The notes under the pieces: model-generated
Database searches by the model: none
The model's input: only the letters and a program-made list of their open reading frames with translations
Told to the model about the DNA's origin: nothing
Part shown: piece after piece, positions 24,729 through 34,272 of the stretch
Numbering within the stretch: position 1 is the stretch's first letter
Layout: the number at the start of each line of letters is the position of its first letter
Program-made: the position numbers and the translations under genes
NCBI GenBank assembly: GCA_001023535.1
Contig: CP011020.1
Span: 4,167,734-4,231,733 of the forward strand
DNA: 64,000 bases
From: Pseudomonas chlororaphis
GTDB taxonomy: Bacteria > Pseudomonadota > Gammaproteobacteria > Pseudomonadales > Pseudomonadaceae
Direction: 5' to 3'

Positions 24729-24747
24729 CCGCAGGCCTGACTTCCGG

Positions 24748-26487
24748 TTACAGCTTCGGCAGCTGGCCAACCCGGCCCATCATCTCGGTCACGATCTGCA
24801 AATCCAGCAGGAATTGCTCGACCGTCTTGAACTCGTTGTCGTTGTGACCGGTGTACTTGACGTCCGGCATCGCCAGCCCGAATTGCACGCCGTTGGGCAG
24901 ATCATGGACCGAGGTGGCGCCGGCGGACGTGCCGTACTTGTGTTCCATGCCAAGGTTTTCACTGGCCACCGCCAGCAACGCCTTGACCCATTCGCCTTCA
25001 GGGTTGCGGTACATCGGCTCGTCGATGGAATAGTCGAAGGCCACCGCGACATGGGTCCGCTTGCTCCAGTCGGCCAGCTTGCCGGCGATCTCGCTCTTGA
25101 GCGCCTCGGTGGATTTACCCACCGGCACCCGCAGGTTGACCGCCAGCTTGAAGGTCTTGTCGTCCATCCCGACATAGGTCAGCGACGCCGTCAGCGGGCC
25201 CATGAACGCGTCGGAGAAACCGATGCCCAGTTGCTTGCCCAGGTAGTCCAGGCCCCAGTTGTCGGCGGCGTAGCGGGCCGCATCGGTGATGTGGTTGTGC
25301 TTGAGCGCGACCTTGCCGTCGAGGCTGTTGATGAAGCCCAGCATCCGCGCGACCGGGTTGACGCCTGATTCGGGCTCGGAGGAATGCGCGGAAACGCCGG
25401 TGAAGGTCAACTGGACATCCTTGCCGACGACCTGGCTGGTCACCTCGAAGTTGCCACCATTGCCCTTGGCGTACTCGGTGCCGGCCTTGAGCAGGCTGGC
25501 TGCCAATTCGGCGGGTTGGTCGGTGACGAAGGTGGCCACCGACGTCGACGGGATCTGGTTGGTCGCCAGGCCGCCGGTCAATGCGGTGATCTGCGCGCCC
25601 TTGCCCTGAGCCTCGCGTCGGGCGAAGTTTGCCATGACGGTGCCGTAGCCTTTCTCGGCAATCACCACGGGGTAGCCGCCATCCAGCGCCAGGTTGTAGT
25701 TGGGCGTCGGGTTGTGCTCGAAGTAATAAGGAATCGCGTCGCCGGTGGTTTCCTCGGTGGTGTCCACCAGCAGCTTGAAATGGCGCGCCAGCGGCAGGTT
25801 TTCTTCCTTGATGACTTTCATCGCATACAGCGCCACCACGATGCCGTTCTTGTCGTCTTCGGTGCCGCGGCCGTACATGCGGTCGCCCACCAGGGTCACC
25901 TTGAACGGATCGAGCCGGGTCCCATCTTTCAACACCCAGTTTTCCGGCGTCACCGGCACGACGTCAGCATGGGCGTGGATGCCCACGACCTCGTCGCCGC
26001 TGCCTTCGAGGGAAATCTCGTAGACGCGATTGTCGACGTTGCGAAAGTTCAGGTTGAAGGACTGGGCAAGGCTTTTGATCTTCTCGGCGATCTTGAGAAA
26101 CTCGGGGTTCTCGTGCTGGGCCACGCCTTCCTTGCGGTAGGTCGGGATCGCCACCAGCTCTTTCAGGGTTTCGGTGGCCGCGGCGCCATATTTCACCCGC
26201 GCGTAGATACCCAGCAGGCGATGGATTTCGTTCTGTTGTTCGGCTGTCAGGGTTTTGTTGCCGAGGAAGCCGTCGATGGCCGGGGCGAGGCCGGCGGTTT
26301 TTGCCGCGTCGCTCTTGCCGACGGTTGCCAGGAATTGACGGAAGTCGGTGACCGAGCTGTCGGAGAAGGTCTTGACGATGGCAGCGCTCTGTTGCGCAGT
26401 GATATTGGCGAAGGCAGGGGTGGTGATCGCGGCGAGGCTGGACAGCATCAGGGTGGTCACGGCCAGGTGCTTGAACGAAAAGTCCAT
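24748..26487 (-). CDS. Secreted M20-family dipeptidase
   Basis: 579 residues from ATG 26487; other ATGs lie 12 and more nt upstream. A signal peptide ends near TTPAFA (residue 27). An N-terminal helical extension of about 110 residues precedes the M20 core. Zinc-ligand motifs visible are GIHAHADVVP, GRGTEDDKNG and the catalytic glutamates in DTTEETTGD; the lid domain contains TGVSAHSSEPESG. It is probably a periplasmic dipeptidase/carboxypeptidase of the PepV/DapE-like group; the substrate is not predictable. Confidence 0.88.
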   Translation of the reverse strand: MDFSFKHLAVTTLMLSSLAAITTPAFANITAQQSAAIVKTFSDSSVTDFRQFLATVGKSDAAKTAGLAPAIDGFLGNKTLTAEQQNEIHRLLGIYARVKYGAAATETLKELVAIPTYRKEGVAQHENPEFLKIAEKIKSLAQSFNLNFRNVDNRVYEISLEGSGDEVVGIHAHADVVPVTPENWVLKDGTRLDPFKVTLVGDRMYGRGTEDDKNGIVVALYAMKVIKEENLPLARHFKLLVDTTEETTGDAIPYYFEHNPTPNYNLALDGGYPVVIAEKGYGTVMANFARREAQGKGAQITALTGGLATNQIPSTSVATFVTDQPAELAASLLKAGTEYAKGNGGNFEVTSQVVGKDVQLTFTGVSAHSSEPESGVNPVARMLGFINSLDGKVALKHNHITDAARYAADNWGLDYLGKQLGIGFSDAFMGPLTASLTYVGMDDKTFKLAVNLRVPVGKSTEALKSEIAGKLADWSKRTHVAVAFDYSIDEPMYRNPEGEWVKALLAVASENLGMEHKYGTSAGATSVHDLPNGVQFGLAMPDVKYTGHNDNEFKTVEQFLLDLQIVTEMMGRVGQLPKL

Positions 26488-26652
26488 TGCTGGGGGCATT
26501 CCTTTGCAGGGAGTTGAAGGAAGATGTTTCATTGGCGAAACAACTACGCAACGTAACACTGCAGGTCAGCGGGCGGGGAGTCTATGAGGTGGGATTTGTC
26601 GCACACTCAGGCAAAAACGGCGCAGAAATGAAAAACAAGGGTAGGCAGCCCA

Positions 26653-26743
26653 TGTGGGAGCGGGCTTGCCCGCGAAGGCGGCGGCACATCCGACATCTGT
26701 GTGACAGAGACACCGCTTTCGCGAGCAAGCCCGCTCCCACAGG
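26653..26743. repeat. Inverted pair of REP elements
   Basis: 26653-26680 (GTGGGAGCGGGCTTGCCCGCGAAGG type) and 26716-26743 (inverse) lie between the peptidase gene promoter side and the 3' end of the U32 gene, which both read leftward. Confidence 0.85.
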
Positions 26744-26758
26744 CCATTGCGGCATTAC

Positions 26759-28759
26759 TTAATGCGGGGCGCGAGGAATCGTCTTGAGCAGGTCTTCAGG
26801 GCTGATGTAGCCGACCACTGGCTCTGCGGTGCTGCCTGGCAATGGCAGGTCAAGGATGTGGCCCTTGATCTTGCCCACCACGTGCATTTCGCAGGGCTTG
26901 CAGTCGAACTTCAAGGTCAGCACTTCATCCCCGTGGATCAGTTGCATCGGAGCCACCTTGGTGCGCACGCCGGTGACGCCCTTGGCTTGCTTGGGGCACA
27001 GGTTGAACGAGAAGCGCAGGCAGTGCTTGGTGATCATCACCGGCACTTCACCGATTTCTTCGTGAGCCTCGAAGGCCGCGTCGATCAGTTTGACGCCGTG
27101 GCGGTGATAGAAGTCGCGGGCCTTCTGGTTATAGACGTTGGCCAGGAACGACAGATGCGATTCCGGGTACACCGGCGGCGGGTTGGTCTCGGCCTTGCGG
27201 CCGCCACGGGGGTGAGCCGCGACGCGGGCCGTGGTCAACGCCTCGATGGCTTCACGGCGCAATGCCTTGAGCTGCGAGTTGGGAATGAAGAACGCTTGGG
27301 GCGCGTCCAGCTTGATCGACGTGGCGTGGTAGTCGGTGGTTCCCAACTGGCCGAGCAGGTCGTGCAGCTGCTCCAGGGCCTGCTCCGGCTTGTTGGCCAC
27401 GCCGAACGGTCCGTCCAGGGCCACCTGGGTGCTGATGCCTTCCTCGCTGGTGGCGGTCAGCTCTAGGCCCTCTTCGCGCAGGCGGGCGACCCAGGCCAGG
27501 CCGATCCGGCGCTCGGAGGAGGTCTTGAGCAGCGCTTGCTGCCAGTTGTGGTCCAGGTTACGGCTCAACGGATGGTTGGGGCGCAGTTGATACAGGCCCG
27601 CTGGCATTTCGTTGGGCTCGACACGGTAGCGGTAGCGCTTCTGGCCGTCCTCTTCGAACTCACCCTTGGGCTCGGCGATGTTGGCCCGAAAGCCCACGAC
27701 TTCACGCTTGACCAGCACGTTGAGACCATCGCCGTTGGACAGTGGGTCGAAGGTCACGACCTGCATGTCGCGCTTGCCGACTTTTTCCACCACGCCCACC
27801 GGCACGCCGGTGAAGGTCGGCGAGTCGAAGGCGCCGATGTCGATCTTGCGCTCGCTGACGAAATAGTCGGTGCTGCCCCGGTGGAAGGTCTTTTCCGGGT
27901 CGGGCACGAAGAAGTGCGCGGTGCGGCCGCTGGAGGCGCGGGCCAGGTCCGGACGGTCTTCGAGGACGTCGTCCAGGCGCTGGCGATAGTAGGCGGTGAT
28001 GTTTTTCACATAGCCGGCATCCTTGTAGCGCCCTTCGATCTTGAACGAGCGCACGCCGGCTTCCACCAGGGCGCGAATGTTGGCGCTCTGGTTGTTGTCC
28101 TTCATCGACAGCAGGTGTTTTTCGTAGGCGACCACCCGGCCCTGGTCATCCTTGAGGGTGTAGGGCAGGCGGCAGGCCTGGGAGCAGTCGCCGCGGTTGG
28201 CGCTGCGACCGTTCTGGGCGTGAGAAATGTTGCACTGGCCGGAAAAGGCCACGCACAGGGCGCCGTGGATGAAAAATTCGATGGCCGCGTCGGTCTCGTC
28301 GGCGATGGCGCGGATTTCCTGCAGGTTCAGCTCACGGGCCAACACCAGCTGCGAGAAACCGGCCTGGTCGAGGAACTTCGCCCGCGCCAGGGTACGAATG
28401 TCGGTCTGGGTGCTGGCGTGCAGCTCGATCGGCGGGATGTCCAGTTCCATCACCCCCAAGTCCTGGACGATCAGCGCATCGACACCGGCGTCGTACAGTT
28501 GGTGGATCAACTGGCGGGCCGGCTCCAGTTCGTTGTCGTGCAAGATGGTGTTGATCGTGGTGAACACCCGGGCGTGGTAGCGATGGGCGAACTCCACCAG
28601 CCGGGCGATATCGCTCACTTCGTTGCAGGCGTTGTGTCGGGCGCCGAAGCTCGGGCCACCGATGTACACGGCGTCGGCGCCATGCAGGATGGCCTCGCGG
28701 GCGATGGTCACGTCGCGGGCGGGGCTGAGCAATTCCAGATGATGTTTGGGCAAGGACAT
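26759..28759 (-). CDS. rlhA: U32-family protein, RlhA-like 23S rRNA hydroxylase
   Basis: 666 residues from the ATG of MSLPKHHLELLSPARD. The U32 barrel has conserved cysteines in CVAFSGQCNISHAQNGRSAN then RGDCSQACRLPY, expected to hold an Fe-S cluster with prephenate-linked hydroxylation chemistry. The C-terminal extension with more cysteines (CLRFSFNLCPK, CKPCEMH) and total length match E. coli RlhA/YdcP (653 aa), which makes 5-hydroxycytidine 2501 of 23S rRNA, rather than TrhP (about 450) or UbiU/UbiV (about 300). No good Shine-Dalgarno precedes the chosen ATG; an upstream ATG about 39 nt earlier cannot be excluded. Confidence 0.78.
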   Translation of the reverse strand: MSLPKHHLELLSPARDVTIAREAILHGADAVYIGGPSFGARHNACNEVSDIARLVEFAHRYHARVFTTINTILHDNELEPARQLIHQLYDAGVDALIVQDLGVMELDIPPIELHASTQTDIRTLARAKFLDQAGFSQLVLARELNLQEIRAIADETDAAIEFFIHGALCVAFSGQCNISHAQNGRSANRGDCSQACRLPYTLKDDQGRVVAYEKHLLSMKDNNQSANIRALVEAGVRSFKIEGRYKDAGYVKNITAYYRQRLDDVLEDRPDLARASSGRTAHFFVPDPEKTFHRGSTDYFVSERKIDIGAFDSPTFTGVPVGVVEKVGKRDMQVVTFDPLSNGDGLNVLVKREVVGFRANIAEPKGEFEEDGQKRYRYRVEPNEMPAGLYQLRPNHPLSRNLDHNWQQALLKTSSERRIGLAWVARLREEGLELTATSEEGISTQVALDGPFGVANKPEQALEQLHDLLGQLGTTDYHATSIKLDAPQAFFIPNSQLKALRREAIEALTTARVAAHPRGGRKAETNPPPVYPESHLSFLANVYNQKARDFYHRHGVKLIDAAFEAHEEIGEVPVMITKHCLRFSFNLCPKQAKGVTGVRTKVAPMQLIHGDEVLTLKFDCKPCEMHVVGKIKGHILDLPLPGSTAEPVVGYISPEDLLKTIPRAPH

Positions 28760-28878
28760 GGGTTTTATAGTCAGGCTGGTCACGGTCGAAGCGAGCATTG
28801 TAGCCGCCAGGCGCCTTGCCGGCACCTGCGGACTTCGGATTGCCGCGCGCGGACCGATGCACGGCGCGGCGCGGGCGA

Positions 28879-30447
28879 TCAGGCGGGTACCGTGGCCGCA
28901 CTGCACCAGCGGTTGCGGCCGGTGTTCTTGGCCAGGTACAGGAAGGCGTCGGCGGCCTTGATCAGCATCGCCGGCGTGACGTCCTCGATGGCTGGCTGGC
29001 AGGTGGCCACACCCGCGCTGGCGGTGACCAGCCCCAGTGGATGGTCGCCGTGTTCGATGCCCAGCGCCCGGATGCCCTCCAGGATGGCCTGGGCGACCTG
29101 GGCCGCCCCGGCGTTGTCGGTGTTGGGCAGCAGGACGGTCAGTTCTTCGCCACCGTACCGCACGGCCAGATCCCCCGGGCGCTTGATGGTTTTCTGGACC
29201 GCCACGGCAATCGCCCGCAGGCAATCGTCCCCGGCGGCGTGGCCGTACTTGTCGTTGAAACGCTTGAAGTAGTCGACATCGAGCATGATCATCGCCAACG
29301 ACGAGCCCTGGCGCTTGGCCAGGCGAAGCGCCTCGGCCAGGGCACTGTCCAGGCGCCGGCGGTTGCCCAGGCCGGTCAGGCTGTCGGTCAGCGCCATGTC
29401 GCGCATGGTCTGGTGAGCGCTGCGGATCTGCTTCTCCATGCTCATCCGATAGCGCAACTGGCTCAGCACGATGAGCCCGAAGCCGACGAGTATCGCGATC
29501 AGGAAAATCAGCACGAGGCCGGTCTTGAACAGGTCGCGACGCCACGGCGCGATGATCGACTCCCGGGACAGGCCGGCCTCCACCACCAGCGGATAGGTGG
29601 TCAGGGCCCGGTAGCCGTATAGCCGCTCGGTGTCATCGATCACGGCCCTGGCCTCGGCCACGCCCTGGTTCGAGGTGGGCAGGAAGTTCTTGAAGATCAC
29701 ACTGTTGACCAGGCTCTTGCCGACCACCGAGGCGAAGAAGGGCCGGCGTACCAGGATGGTCCCGCTGCGTGTGGCCAGGACGAGCGCGCCCTTGTCGTCG
29801 ATCTTGAAATCGCCGTAGTAGTCGACGAAGTAGCTGACCTTGACGGTGCCCAGCAGCACGCCGGCGAAGGAGCCGTCGGGGTTGTTCAGGCGTCGGGAGA
29901 TGGGGATGATCAGGTCGTTGGTGGAGCGGCTCCTGATCACCTCGCCGATTCTCACGTTGCGGTCTTCGTGGGTGCGGTGGTACTGGAAGTAGTCCCGGTC
30001 GGCGTTGTTCGGCATTTCCGGGATCACTTCCTTGTCCGTCACCAGCCATTGGCCATCGGGGCCGTAGATGAACAGCCCGTGCAACTGCGGCATGATGGCG
30101 GATTGCTGGACCAGCAGCTTGTGGATGCGCGGGATGTCGATGTTCTGCAGCCCGTCACCTTCGACCCGCTCACTCAGCGCGGCGGTCACCACATCCACTT
30201 GTCGGATGGTGTCTTCGGCATGCTGCGCCGTAGCCCGTGCCAGGTTCGTCACCGAGTCGTGGGCGGCGGCAAAGGCGGCGCGATAATCACGCCACGTCCG
30301 CCAGCCTTCAACGGCCAGGAACGCCACGACCACCACCAGCATGAAACTCACGGTGAGCCGCAGCGCGGCTCCAGCCCGTGCAGCCTGGGGCGAGAAGGCT
30401 TCGTCAGAGTTGTCTACCTCTGGCTCTGGCCGTTTGCGTCCGAGCAT
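28879..30447 (-). CDS. Membrane diguanylate cyclase
   Basis: 522 residues from the ATG best spaced from AAAGGA; one in-frame ATG lies 6 nt earlier. TM1 is at about 30-50, then a periplasmic double-Cache-like sensor (about 55-290), TM2 (GLVLIFLIAILVGFGLIVL) and a GGDEF domain with active-site RYGGEEL. The inhibitory I-site RPGD lies five residues before the signature, so both synthesis of c-di-GMP and product inhibition look intact. There is no EAL domain. The input ligand is unknown. Confidence 0.92.
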   Translation of the reverse strand: MLGRKRPEPEVDNSDEAFSPQAARAGAALRLTVSFMLVVVVAFLAVEGWRTWRDYRAAFAAAHDSVTNLARATAQHAEDTIRQVDVVTAALSERVEGDGLQNIDIPRIHKLLVQQSAIMPQLHGLFIYGPDGQWLVTDKEVIPEMPNNADRDYFQYHRTHEDRNVRIGEVIRSRSTNDLIIPISRRLNNPDGSFAGVLLGTVKVSYFVDYYGDFKIDDKGALVLATRSGTILVRRPFFASVVGKSLVNSVIFKNFLPTSNQGVAEARAVIDDTERLYGYRALTTYPLVVEAGLSRESIIAPWRRDLFKTGLVLIFLIAILVGFGLIVLSQLRYRMSMEKQIRSAHQTMRDMALTDSLTGLGNRRRLDSALAEALRLAKRQGSSLAMIMLDVDYFKRFNDKYGHAAGDDCLRAIAVAVQKTIKRPGDLAVRYGGEELTVLLPNTDNAGAAQVAQAILEGIRALGIEHGDHPLGLVTASAGVATCQPAIEDVTPAMLIKAADAFLYLAKNTGRNRWCSAATVPA

Positions 30448-30539
30448 CAACATTTTCCTTTTTACGACGGGCTGCGCATTTATTATTGGAAGCCTATCTT
30501 ATTCGAATTCGGAACAATAATCGTTGTAAGGGAGCCAGG

Positions 30540-30998
30540 ATGAAAGTTGGCGTCATCTCCGATACCCATGGGCTGCTCCGCCCCGAGGCGATAGCCGCGT
30601 TGCAGGGCTGCGAACGGATCATCCACGCCGGCGACATCGGCAGCCCGCACATTCTGGACCAACTGGCGGCCATTGCGCCGTTGCAGGTGGTGCGGGGGAA
30701 TAACGACCTGGCGGCCGATTGGGCCGCTCATCTGGCTGATTGCCTGCAATTGGACCTGGAGGGTTGGGCGGGGCTGTTGGTTCACGATATTGCCGATGTG
30801 CCGACGCCCCTCGACCCGAGCGTGAAGCTGGTGATCACCGGCCACTCCCACCAGCCGGGCATCGACTGGCACGGCGAACGGCTGTATCTGAACCCCGGCA
30901 GTGCCGGCCGACGGCGTTTCAAGCTGCCGGTGACATTGGCGTTGCTGGAGGTCTGCGCCAGCGGGATCGAGCCGCGGATTGTTCCGCTGCTGGAGTAA
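30540..30998 (+). CDS. YfcE/MJ0936-type metallophosphodiesterase
   Basis: 152 residues from ATG 30540 with GGGAG upstream. All calcineurin-like metal motifs are in order: DTHG (8-11), HAGDIG, RGNND, a central His (VHD), and GHSHQPG near the C-terminus. The family hydrolyses phosphodiesters in vitro with Mn2+, and physiological substrates are mostly unknown. It is a single gene, divergent from the diguanylate cyclase (92 bp between starts). Confidence 0.88.
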   Translation: MKVGVISDTHGLLRPEAIAALQGCERIIHAGDIGSPHILDQLAAIAPLQVVRGNNDLAADWAAHLADCLQLDLEGWAGLLVHDIADVPTPLDPSVKLVITGHSHQPGIDWHGERLYLNPGSAGRRRFKLPVTLALLEVCASGIEPRIVPLLE

Positions 30999-31021
30999 CG
31001 CTGTATCAGAGGGGCGGTCAG

Positions 31022-31621
31022 CTACTGGCGCGACGCTGCGTCGGCCGGGGCGCAGCGTGATTCGAAGCACTCGATCATCCGCTCCACCAGGTTGACCCAG
31101 GCGTCATCGGTGAGCGGTTGCTCGCCAGGGACGCCCGCCAGCCCGTTGAGAAACCGGGTGATCGCACGTCCTGCCGCGGCGCAGGACGGGTGGGCGAGGA
31201 GGGCGTCGCTGAAGATCAAGCGCAGGAAGGCGTCCTCGTATCGCGCGTATTGGTGGCTGATCAGTTGTTGCTGGGCGGCATCAAGGTAGATGAAGCCGTG
31301 CGAGGCCAACTGGAACTGCAACGGTCGTTCCCGATGCAGTTGCAAGTGCGCCCGAATAACGTCCGGCACCGTGCGTTTACCGGTTGCGACTTTCGGCGCC
31401 AGGCTGCGTACCAGCCAGTGCAGTTCCTCGTAGAGTTCGTCGATCAGGTCGAACAACAAGTGTTGTTTGCTTGGAAAATAGTGATACAGCGAGCCCGGCG
31501 CGACGCCCACGTGACGCGCCAGTTCGCGCATGCCGACCTGGCCGAACCCTTTGTTGACGAATAACGCCACCGCCTGTTCACGGATGGTCGCGTAGCCACC
31601 GCGGGCTTCAGCGATAGGCAT
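31022..31621 (-). CDS. TetR-family regulator
   Basis: 199 residues. The N-terminal helix-turn-helix reads MRELARHVGVAPGSLYHYFP followed by SKQHLLFDL; the C-terminal ligand domain is unspecific. The start overlaps the end of the 3-hydroxyacyl-CoA dehydrogenase gene by 14 nt, so it is translated with the leftward catabolic operon. Acyl-CoA or aromatic-acid effectors are common for such TetR proteins, but the ligand cannot be read from sequence. Confidence 0.88.
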   Translation of the reverse strand: MPIAEARGGYATIREQAVALFVNKGFGQVGMRELARHVGVAPGSLYHYFPSKQHLLFDLIDELYEELHWLVRSLAPKVATGKRTVPDVIRAHLQLHRERPLQFQLASHGFIYLDAAQQQLISHQYARYEDAFLRLIFSDALLAHPSCAAAGRAITRFLNGLAGVPGEQPLTDDAWVNLVERMIECFESRCAPADAASRQ

Positions 31622-32456
31622 GGAAGCCCCGGCCGGTCTTCTTGCCCAGCAGCCCCGCGGCGACCAGCTCCCGCAGCAGCGGCGCGGCGCGGTATTTCGG
31701 GTCGCCAAAACCACTCTGCAAGGTGTCGAGGATCGCCAGCACCGTGTCCAGCCCAATCAGGTCGGCCAGTGCCAAAGGCCCGATAGGCTGGTTGCAGCCC
31801 AGGCGCATGCTGGTATCGATGGCCTGGGCATCGCCGTTTTCCTGAAGCACGAAAATGGCTTCGTTGATCATCGGCATGAGAATCCGGTTGACCATGAACC
31901 CGGGGCGGTTACCGGTGAAGATGGCCGTCTTGCCCAAGCGTTCGACCAGTGCCCTGGCCGAGGCGGCGGTTGCTTCGCTGGTCAACAAACCAGGGATCAA
32001 CTCCACCAGGCCCATCACCGGGACCGGGTTGAAGAAATGAATGCCCATGAAGCGCTCCGGGTGGCTGATGCCGGCGGCCAGTTCGGTGATCGACAGTGAA
32101 GAGGTGTTGCTGGCGATCAGGCAGTCGGGACGGACATGAGCGTCGATCTGCTGCAGGATGCTTCGCTTGAGTGCCAGGTTCTCCGTGGCCGCCTCGATCA
32201 CCAGGTCGACGGCATCGAGGTCGGCATAACGGGTCGAGGTGCGGATGCGTTGCAAGGTCACGCTGGCCTGGTCCTGGCTCAGGACACCTTTGGCCACTTG
32301 CCGGTCCAGGTGTCGGCGTATGGTTCCAAGCCCTTTGTCGAGCGCCTGTTGGTTGATGTCGATGAGCAGCAGCAGGTGCTCGGCGCTCGCGCAGACCTGG
32401 GCGATGCCGCTGCCCATCGTCCCGGCGCCGATCACCGCAATGTAATGCATGGTCAT
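31608..32456 (-). CDS. 3-hydroxyacyl-CoA dehydrogenase
   Basis: 282 residues from ATG 32456 (CAGG 8 nt before). The Rossmann motif is GAGTMGSGIAQ (about 10-20), the catalytic region is GIHFFNPVPVMGLVE and the C-terminal dimer helix ends KKTGRGFHAYR. It is the size of short 3-hydroxybutyryl-CoA dehydrogenases (PaaH/Hbd), which oxidise L-3-hydroxyacyl-CoA with NAD+. In this operon it would act on a CoA-bound fragment after ring cleavage; that is inference. Confidence 0.88.
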   Translation of the reverse strand: MTMHYIAVIGAGTMGSGIAQVCASAEHLLLLIDINQQALDKGLGTIRRHLDRQVAKGVLSQDQASVTLQRIRTSTRYADLDAVDLVIEAATENLALKRSILQQIDAHVRPDCLIASNTSSLSITELAAGISHPERFMGIHFFNPVPVMGLVELIPGLLTSEATAASARALVERLGKTAIFTGNRPGFMVNRILMPMINEAIFVLQENGDAQAIDTSMRLGCNQPIGPLALADLIGLDTVLAILDTLQSGFGDPKYRAAPLLRELVAAGLLGKKTGRGFHAYR

Positions 32457-32486
32457 AGTCAATACCTGAGAGGTGACGTGCACCGG

Positions 32487-33023
32487 CTAGCGGTGATGTG
32501 CGCCGATCATGACGAACAGCGCCCGTGCGATGCGGTCGCTTTTGTTGCGCCAGGCATGCCGGTTGCCGTGCTGGATAACCACATCGCCGGGCTGGATGCG
32601 CTTCTGTTCGCCATTGTCCAGTTCCAGCCAGAGTTCACCCTCCAGCAGGATGCCGTAGTCGATGGTGGGCGTCGTGTGCATGCCCGGCTGTTCAGGCTCG
32701 AAGCGTTCGAACAGGCCGGGCAGTGCACCGCCCAGTTCTGCGACCATCAGCCCGACGTCGGTGGGATTGTGCATCACCGAATCCGGGGGAAAGTCATAGA
32801 TGGCCAGGCTGGTTTCGCCAGGCCCAGGCACCAGGGATGGATGGGCCGCCGTGGGGTCCCGGTGGGCGTCCGATGCGGTGGGCGTGGTGCCGGTGGACCA
32901 CACATGGGCCATGGCATGGCCAGGTACGGACTGAAACGAACACGCACGCGGCACCGGGGCATCACTGATAAACACCGATTGGCCCGCAGCATCCAGGCCC
33001 GTGACAACTCTTCGGATCTTCAT
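32487..33023 (-). CDS. Cupin-domain protein
   Basis: 178 residues. The C-terminal half is one cupin fold: DYGILLEGELWLELDNGE (motif 1), then PGDVVIQHGNRHAW (motif 2, with a metal-type His). The N-terminal half (VFISDAPVPRACSFQSVPGH) resembles cupins found in aromatic and flavonoid catabolic clusters. Enzyme or sensor roles are both possible. It lies between the dehydrogenase genes of the same strand, about 30-65 nt from each. Confidence 0.82.
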   Translation of the reverse strand: MKIRRVVTGLDAAGQSVFISDAPVPRACSFQSVPGHAMAHVWSTGTTPTASDAHRDPTAAHPSLVPGPGETSLAIYDFPPDSVMHNPTDVGLMVAELGGALPGLFERFEPEQPGMHTTPTIDYGILLEGELWLELDNGEQKRIQPGDVVIQHGNRHAWRNKSDRIARALFVMIGAHHR

Positions 33024-33089
33024 GGCACTTCCTGAACAAGGTGGGCGGGCACCCGCGTGCCCGCCGTGGTCGGGTGCAGACCGTTGGCC

Positions 33090-34205
33090 TCAGGGGCAGA
33101 TGACGTAGTTGCTGAAGCCGCCGTGGCGGTTCTCGATGCCGCTGATCGCGCCGTTGACGTCCTCCAGGCTGAACGCGGTGTTCTCGAAGAACGAGAGGTC
33201 CAGCACACCGGACTCCACCATGTCGGCCATGGCTTGCCCTTGCCCGGTGGTGAACCAGGCCGAGCCGCTGATCTGGATATCGTTGTCCATGATCCAGTGG
33301 AGATCGATGGGGACATCACCGGCAATCGCCCCGATGTTAACCAGATGCCCGCCGCGATGGATGGATTTGAGGGCTTGGGTCAGGGTTTCATGGGGGGCGC
33401 CGGGGCCCAGGGCATCGATGACCACGTCGACGCCTTCGCCCTGGGTGATTTGCCGGACCCATTCCTGGATCGGCTGGGTTCCCAGGGTATGGATTTCGAT
33501 CCGGCCCGGCGCCGCCAGATCCTTCACGCGCTGGAAGAGCTCCTGGTTGCGGGCGGTGCCGAGGATCTTGCGAACGCCCATGGCCAGGGCCAGGGCGACG
33601 GCGCCCAGCCCCAGTGTGCCGCTGATGCCGTTGATCAACAGGGTTGTACCAGGACCGACATTGGCCTTGAGCATGGCTTTGTAGGCGGTGCCCAGGTACC
33701 CCAGCCGCGCGGCGGTCTCGAAGCTCAGGTTGGCAGGCAGCTTGACCAAGCTGTATTGCGGGGCCGGGAGGTACTCGCACAGGCCGCCGTAAGGGTAGTC
33801 TTCGAACATGCGCGGGCTTTTCGGGGTGAAACCGAAGTAACCGTTGAAGGTGTAGGCGGTACAGGCGATGGTATTGCCGGCGCGGCAGGCACGGCAGGAG
33901 CCGCAGTGGCGACCCGGATTGACGTAGACCCGGTCGCCGACCTTGAAGTCATAGACCTGGGGACCGACGGCCTCGATGACGCCGGCCGGATCGAGGCCAA
34001 ACGTGGCCGGCAGTTTCGGCAATGGGTTCTGGGGGAACCATTTGACCCAGTTGGTCAGGATGTTATGCAGGTTCGGCACGATCCCGCAGGCCTTGACCTT
34101 GACCAACACCTCGGTCGGACGGATCTGCGGTACCGGCAGGTGCTCGATGACCATGGGTTTACCGCCTTCATACAGGCGTGCGGCGCGCATAGTTTGTGTC
34201 GTCAT
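33090..34205 (-). CDS. Zinc-type medium-chain dehydrogenase/reductase
   Basis: 371 residues from the ATG with GGAG 6 nt upstream. The structural-zinc segment reads GRHCGSCRACRAGNTIAC (about 103-120). The cofactor motif is GISGTLGLGAVALALAMG. The catalytic-zinc start region has ACGIVPNLHN instead of the common Cys-x-Ser/Thr-D pattern, so the active site is not a classical alcohol dehydrogenase. It probably reduces or oxidises an intermediate with NAD(P)H. Second gene of the leftward operon. Confidence 0.85.
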   Translation of the reverse strand: MTTQTMRAARLYEGGKPMVIEHLPVPQIRPTEVLVKVKACGIVPNLHNILTNWVKWFPQNPLPKLPATFGLDPAGVIEAVGPQVYDFKVGDRVYVNPGRHCGSCRACRAGNTIACTAYTFNGYFGFTPKSPRMFEDYPYGGLCEYLPAPQYSLVKLPANLSFETAARLGYLGTAYKAMLKANVGPGTTLLINGISGTLGLGAVALALAMGVRKILGTARNQELFQRVKDLAAPGRIEIHTLGTQPIQEWVRQITQGEGVDVVIDALGPGAPHETLTQALKSIHRGGHLVNIGAIAGDVPIDLHWIMDNDIQISGSAWFTTGQGQAMADMVESGVLDLSFFENTAFSLEDVNGAISGIENRHGGFSNYVICP

Positions 34206-34272
34206 GATGTTCTCCAGCACTTGTTGTTTTTGTCGTGGAACGCGACCTTGAAACCGACTTGAAACCGGGTCG